The notes below the pieces were generated by a model. The model made no database searches. It was not told where the DNA came from and saw nothing but the letters and a program-made list of their open reading frames with translations. Below are positions 60,992 to 64,000 of a stretch of 64,000 bases of DNA, piece after piece. Origin of the DNA: CBDAQD01 sp965275905 (GTDB lineage: Bacteria; Pseudomonadota; Alphaproteobacteria; Rhizobiales; JAJFHC01); assembly GCA_965275905.1 (NCBI GenBank), contig CBDHYJ010000050.1, positions 1 to 64,000 of the forward strand, given 5' to 3'. The position numbers and the translations under genes are program-made. Every line of letters begins with the position of its first letter. Within the stretch, counting starts at the first letter, position 1.

Positions 60992-61566
60992 CATCCGGCA
61001 GGGAGCAGTCAAAGGAGCAATCTGAAGCGAAACAGCCACCGGCCGCCGGTCCTGACCGGAGCGCGGTGCGCTGGCTCGGGATCGGTCTGATCCTCTCGCT
61101 GGCGATCAATGCCTTTATCGTCGGCCTGATCGCCTCGAAGACGGTCAAGCAGCGCGAAGTCGTGCGCCGCGCGGGACCGCCCGCGCTGGTGGATGCGCTT
61201 GGCGACAGCCGGAGGTTGCTCAGAGCCCTTCCGAAGGAACGGCGCAAGGAGCTGCGCAAGATCGTCAGGACCTATCGCCCGAAGCTGAAGCCGCAGCGCG
61301 AAGCCCTGACCGTGGCACGGGACAAACTCATCGCGGTCCTGAGAGTGGAGCCGACCGACCAGGTGGCGCTGACACGGGCTCTGGACGCCATCCAGGATGC
61401 GCGGTTCGCCATGCGAGACACCGGACGGGCCATGCTGACTGACGTTCTCGCGGCCATGACGGCGGATGAACGCAGGCAGGTGGCCGACCGCCTTGCCCGC
61501 AGCAAGCGCAAGAAGAAGCCGGCCAGGAAGAAAACCTCGACTTCAGACGCGCCTAAGGTGAACTGA
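60988..61566 (+). CDS. Periplasmic heavy-metal sensor-type protein
   Basis: A 192-residue membrane protein with one N-terminal helix (about 29-50, LGIGLILSLAINAFIVGLIA). Its helical, Arg/Lys-rich periplasmic domain of the CnrX/Spy/CpxP-like family contains LRALPKERRKELRKIVRTYRPKLKP and RAMLTDVLAAMTADERRQV. The long basic tail ending KKKPARKKTS is unusual. It overlaps the anti-sigma candidate by 4 bp, supporting one regulatory unit. I do not see the Cys/His metal ligands of CnrX, so the signal may be other than metal. Confidence 0.8.
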   Translation: MTSGREQSKEQSEAKQPPAAGPDRSAVRWLGIGLILSLAINAFIVGLIASKTVKQREVVRRAGPPALVDALGDSRRLLRALPKERRKELRKIVRTYRPKLKPQREALTVARDKLIAVLRVEPTDQVALTRALDAIQDARFAMRDTGRAMLTDVLAAMTADERRQVADRLARSKRKKKPARKKTSTSDAPKVN

Positions 61567-61683
61567 ACGGCGAGCCTGCCGGCCGCCTTCCGAAATCAGC
61601 CATGTAACCGGGGAGATGGTGTTGCGGATCGACACCGGCCGCACACGTCGCGTTGGCGACGGCGGGCTAACGCTGTGTTGCCG
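61567..61683. other. Convergent intergenic region
   Basis: A 117-bp gap between the heavy-metal-sensor-type gene and the multi-PAS kinase, both ending here. It is GC-rich and contains partial stem sequences, but I see no convincing terminator with a T-run. Confidence 0.4.
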
Positions 61684-63960
61684 TCAGGCGTTGGTCGGGG
61701 CGAGGCCGCCGGTGTCCTGAACGGCCTTCTCGTAACGCGCCTGGAGCCCTTTCAGCGGCAGTGAAAAGCTCACCGTCGTGCCGAAGCCTTCCTTGCTTTC
61801 GATACTGAGATAACCGCCGTGCAGTTCCACCAGCGAACGCGAGATGGCGAGGCCGAGGCCGCTGCCGCTTCGTGACTTGGTGAACTGGTTCTCGACCTGT
61901 TCGAACGGCCGGCCGAGTTTCTCGATGTCCTGCGCCGGAATGCCGATCCCGGTGTCGACGATGCTGACCCGCAGCTGGTCATTGTTGCTCGTGACGTCGA
62001 CCTTCACCTTGCCCCCGGCCGGCGTGAACTTGATCGCGTTGCTGAGCAGATTGAGCATGACCTGCTTGAGCGCCCGGCGGTCGCCGTGCACGCCGACGCC
62101 ACTGGCCACGGTCGAGGAAATCTCGATGTCTTCTTCCGTCGCGCGCGGCGCAACGATCCGCAGGCTTTCCTCGACCAGGGTCTCGAACCTGCATTCCTGC
62201 AGATCCAGCGTCATGCGCCCGGCCTCGATCTTCGACATGTCGAGAATGTCATTGATCACGTCGAGCAGGTACTGGCCGCTGCGATTGATGTCGCAGGTGT
62301 ATTCGATGTACTTCTCGGCACCGAGCGGGCCGAACAAGCCGGCTTCCATGACCTCCGAGAACCCGATGATGGCGTTCAGGGGTGTCCGCAGTTCGTGGCT
62401 CATGTTTGCGAGGAATTCCGACTTTGACCGGTTGGCGGCTTCCGCGCGGGTCTTCTCCATGGAGTACTTCTCGGCAAGGTCGACCAGCTGCTGCGCCTGA
62501 TGCTCCAGCGTCGCGCGGGATTTCTGAAGGTCGCGAACCGTGTCCATCAGCTCGCGCTCGCTTTTCATCAGCCTCTCTTCATGGTTCTTGAGCGAGGTAA
62601 TGTCCGTGCCGACGCTTACGAATCCGCCGTCCTTGGTCCGGCGCTCGTTGATGTGGAGCCAGCGGCCGTCGGCGATCTGGACTTCGAACGTGCTGCCGGA
62701 TTCCGGATCATTCTCGTTGACGGCGATGCGGGTGCGCACCACCGGTTCCTTGGCGTTGCGGACCACGTCCTCGTACCGGGTGCCGGACAGGACCGCGCTC
62801 GAAGGCAGATTGTGAAACTGCTGATACTTGCTGTTGCACATCACCAGGCGGTTGTCCGGATCCCAGAGAACGAAGGCTTCCGAGATGGTCTCGATGGCGT
62901 CGCGCAGCCGCATGTTGGCCTGCTCGGTGCGCTCCGCAGCGTCTTTCTGTTCCGTAATGTCGATCGCGATACCGACGAGATGGGGCGCGTGGTCGCCGGG
63001 CGCGGTGGTCAGTTCGCCGCGTGCTCTCAGCCAGACCCAGTGACCGTCCGCGTGGCGCAGACGAAGCTCCCGGTCGAACGCGACCTCGCCGTTGAGCATC
63101 ATTTTCTCGACAAGCCCGTCGAGATACTGGTCATTCGGGTGCAGACGGTCCACGAGCTCGCCATAGGACAGCATTTCCGACGTCCCGCTGACATCGATCC
63201 CCAGCATCTCGAACATGGACTGCGACCAGAAGATGTGGCCGCGCGAAATATCCCAGTCCCAGAGCCCGCAGCGGCCGCGGTCGAGGGCCTTGTCCAGGCG
63301 CTGCGTTGCGACCCGCAGGGTTTCGTCGGACGTATTCGCCCGCGTTGCTTCCCAGTAGAACGCGGCGGTGATCAGCACCAGAACGAGGCCGGTCGACAGG
63401 AAAAGGGTGATGTAGATCCGCACGTCTTCGCGCCAGCTGGCAGCCAGTGCCCCCGGCGGCTGAAGTACGACAAGCTGGCCGGGGAATCCGCCGAGGTTCC
63501 GGCGTGTTGCAAAGACGTCCACATCATTGTGCAGGAGTGTCGCTATGAACCGGCCGGAATTGTCCCGCAGGACAGCCGGCGGCAGGAGGTCGGTGAGACG
63601 GACCCCCTCGTAGGCGACGCTCTTGGGCGCGGTGGCCCGGATCGTGCCTGCGGTATCGGTGACCAGGAATATGCGCTCCAGATCGGTGGCGCTCGCCGGA
63701 AGCACCTCGGTGATGTCGCGCGTCGTCGGAACTGGCGGAATGGCGCCCGGACCGAGACCGGACGAAAGCCGGGCGGAAAGGTCTCGCGCCACGAGGTCGG
63801 TGATCACCTCGGCATGAGTCAGGCCGCCGGAGATCGCTGCATCCCGGCGGATATGCAGGTGTGCCGCAATCGACGCGCCGAGCACGAGCAGGAAGACGAT
63901 GACGAGAATCCGGATCAGCCTGCGCAGCGCCGGCTCCGACAAGCTGAGTCGCTTGTACAC
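61684..63960 (-). CDS. Multi-PAS membrane sensor histidine kinase, start possibly outside the window
   Basis: About 758 residues from a GTG at 63960. The frame stays open to the window end, so the true start could lie outside. Helix 1 is at about 15-35; a periplasmic sensor domain follows, then helix 2 at about 185-207 (IYITLFLSTGLVLVLITAAFY). Two clear PAS/PAC segments (about 225-345 and 350-465) follow, with RCGLWDWDISRG, AFVLWDPDNRLVMCN and RWLHINERRTKDGGFVSVGTDIT. A coiled coil, HisKA box ANMSHELRTPLNAIIGFSE and ATPase boxes NLLSNAIKFTPAG, VDTGIGIP and GSGLGLAIS complete it. The stimulus is unknown. It is convergent with the sensor-type gene. Confidence 0.9.
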   Translation of the reverse strand: MYKRLSLSEPALRRLIRILVIVFLLVLGASIAAHLHIRRDAAISGGLTHAEVITDLVARDLSARLSSGLGPGAIPPVPTTRDITEVLPASATDLERIFLVTDTAGTIRATAPKSVAYEGVRLTDLLPPAVLRDNSGRFIATLLHNDVDVFATRRNLGGFPGQLVVLQPPGALAASWREDVRIYITLFLSTGLVLVLITAAFYWEATRANTSDETLRVATQRLDKALDRGRCGLWDWDISRGHIFWSQSMFEMLGIDVSGTSEMLSYGELVDRLHPNDQYLDGLVEKMMLNGEVAFDRELRLRHADGHWVWLRARGELTTAPGDHAPHLVGIAIDITEQKDAAERTEQANMRLRDAIETISEAFVLWDPDNRLVMCNSKYQQFHNLPSSAVLSGTRYEDVVRNAKEPVVRTRIAVNENDPESGSTFEVQIADGRWLHINERRTKDGGFVSVGTDITSLKNHEERLMKSERELMDTVRDLQKSRATLEHQAQQLVDLAEKYSMEKTRAEAANRSKSEFLANMSHELRTPLNAIIGFSEVMEAGLFGPLGAEKYIEYTCDINRSGQYLLDVINDILDMSKIEAGRMTLDLQECRFETLVEESLRIVAPRATEEDIEISSTVASGVGVHGDRRALKQVMLNLLSNAIKFTPAGGKVKVDVTSNNDQLRVSIVDTGIGIPAQDIEKLGRPFEQVENQFTKSRSGSGLGLAISRSLVELHGGYLSIESKEGFGTTVSFSLPLKGLQARYEKAVQDTGGLAPTNA

Positions 63961-64000
63961 GGCAATGCTGACCGGCAGGTCAACGCTGCGGGTCTTGGAA

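Noticed and set aside
1..64000. CRISPR array, rRNA, tRNA or prophage
   Set aside because: No regularly spaced direct repeats, no rRNA-like or cloverleaf sequence, and no phage structural or integrase gene were seen.

Overview
The window reads as a contiguous piece of a GC-rich alphaproteobacterial chromosome, most likely of the order Hyphomicrobiales (Rhizobiales). The pointers are gene families and arrangements typical of that group: a cell-cycle-type PAS histidine kinase followed by a peptidoglycan-binding protein, DUF1491 and DUF2336 proteins; a FeuP/FeuQ-like two-component pair; a ClpS2-type adaptor; paired DUF1214/DUF1254 proteins; and htrA, a response regulator, a kinase and glnE in a row. 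I found no rRNA, tRNA or CRISPR array and no intact insertion sequence. One short inverted-repeat element (MITE-like) is present. Almost all of the DNA is coding, and most long antisense reading frames are shadows of GC-rich genes.

Layout. 1-5.3 kb: sensor kinase (cut by the left edge), peptidoglycan-binding protein, DUF1491, DUF2336 on the opposite strand, a small conserved-looking protein and a lipoprotein. 5.3-8.7 kb (minus): class A penicillin-binding protein followed by DUF1214 and DUF1254 proteins. 8.9-12.5 kb: YcgN-type cysteine-cluster protein, two small exported or membrane proteins and a FeuPQ-like two-component system. 12.5-13.0 kb: an AT-richer intergenic island ending in a clear terminator. 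13.0-14.4 kb: a large protein of unknown function. 14.5-22.1 kb: glycine-betaine/sarcosine catabolism, with a GlxA/AraC regulator, a methylenetetrahydrofolate-reductase-like gene and heterotetrameric sarcosine oxidase soxBDAG. 22.3-26.4 kb: cytochrome c maturation genes ccmI-ccmE-ccmF-ccmH, followed by an acetyltransferase. 27.4-30.9 kb: opgG and opgH for osmoregulated periplasmic glucans. 31-36 kb: clpS, a DUF6434 protein, an ABC exporter preceded by a possible leader-peptide attenuator, DUF1801, a Tat-type nitroreductase-like protein and a MOSC protein. 36.1-42.5 kb: a Ugp-like ABC importer with a GpdQ-like phosphodiesterase and a divergent LysR regulator. 42.7-43.9 kb: a hydrolase-OsmC fusion. 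44.2-51.6 kb: a dipeptide/opine-type ABC importer with an M19-family protein and a convergent LysR gene. 51.8-52.1 kb: a possible orphan CdiI-type immunity gene. 52.2-59.1 kb: htrA, a two-component system and glnE. 59.3-61.6 kb: an EF-hand protein, an ECF sigma factor, a likely membrane anti-sigma factor and a heavy-metal-sensor-type protein. 61.7 kb to the right edge: a multi-PAS histidine kinase.

How it fits together. The window is dominated by envelope and nutrient functions: peptidoglycan synthesis, periplasmic glucans, periplasmic proteolysis, cytochrome c assembly, and uptake of organic phosphate esters and peptides. Sarcosine oxidase yields formaldehyde or methylene-tetrahydrofolate, and the neighbouring folate enzyme could handle it. 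The FeuPQ-like system and opgGH are about 15 kb apart. In Sinorhizobium FeuPQ controls export of periplasmic cyclic glucans, so a regulatory link to opgGH is a reasonable hypothesis but is not shown by the sequence.

No unmistakably new multi-gene system is visible. The items most worth following are the possible leader-peptide attenuator at 31.75 kb, the perfect 15-bp palindrome at 44.1 kb, the M19 protein with altered metal-ligand positions, the MITE-like element at 26.9-27.1 kb, the orphan immunity-like gene at 51.8 kb, the AT-rich island at 12.5 kb, and the EF-hand/ECF/anti-sigma/sensor cassette at 59.3-61.6 kb.
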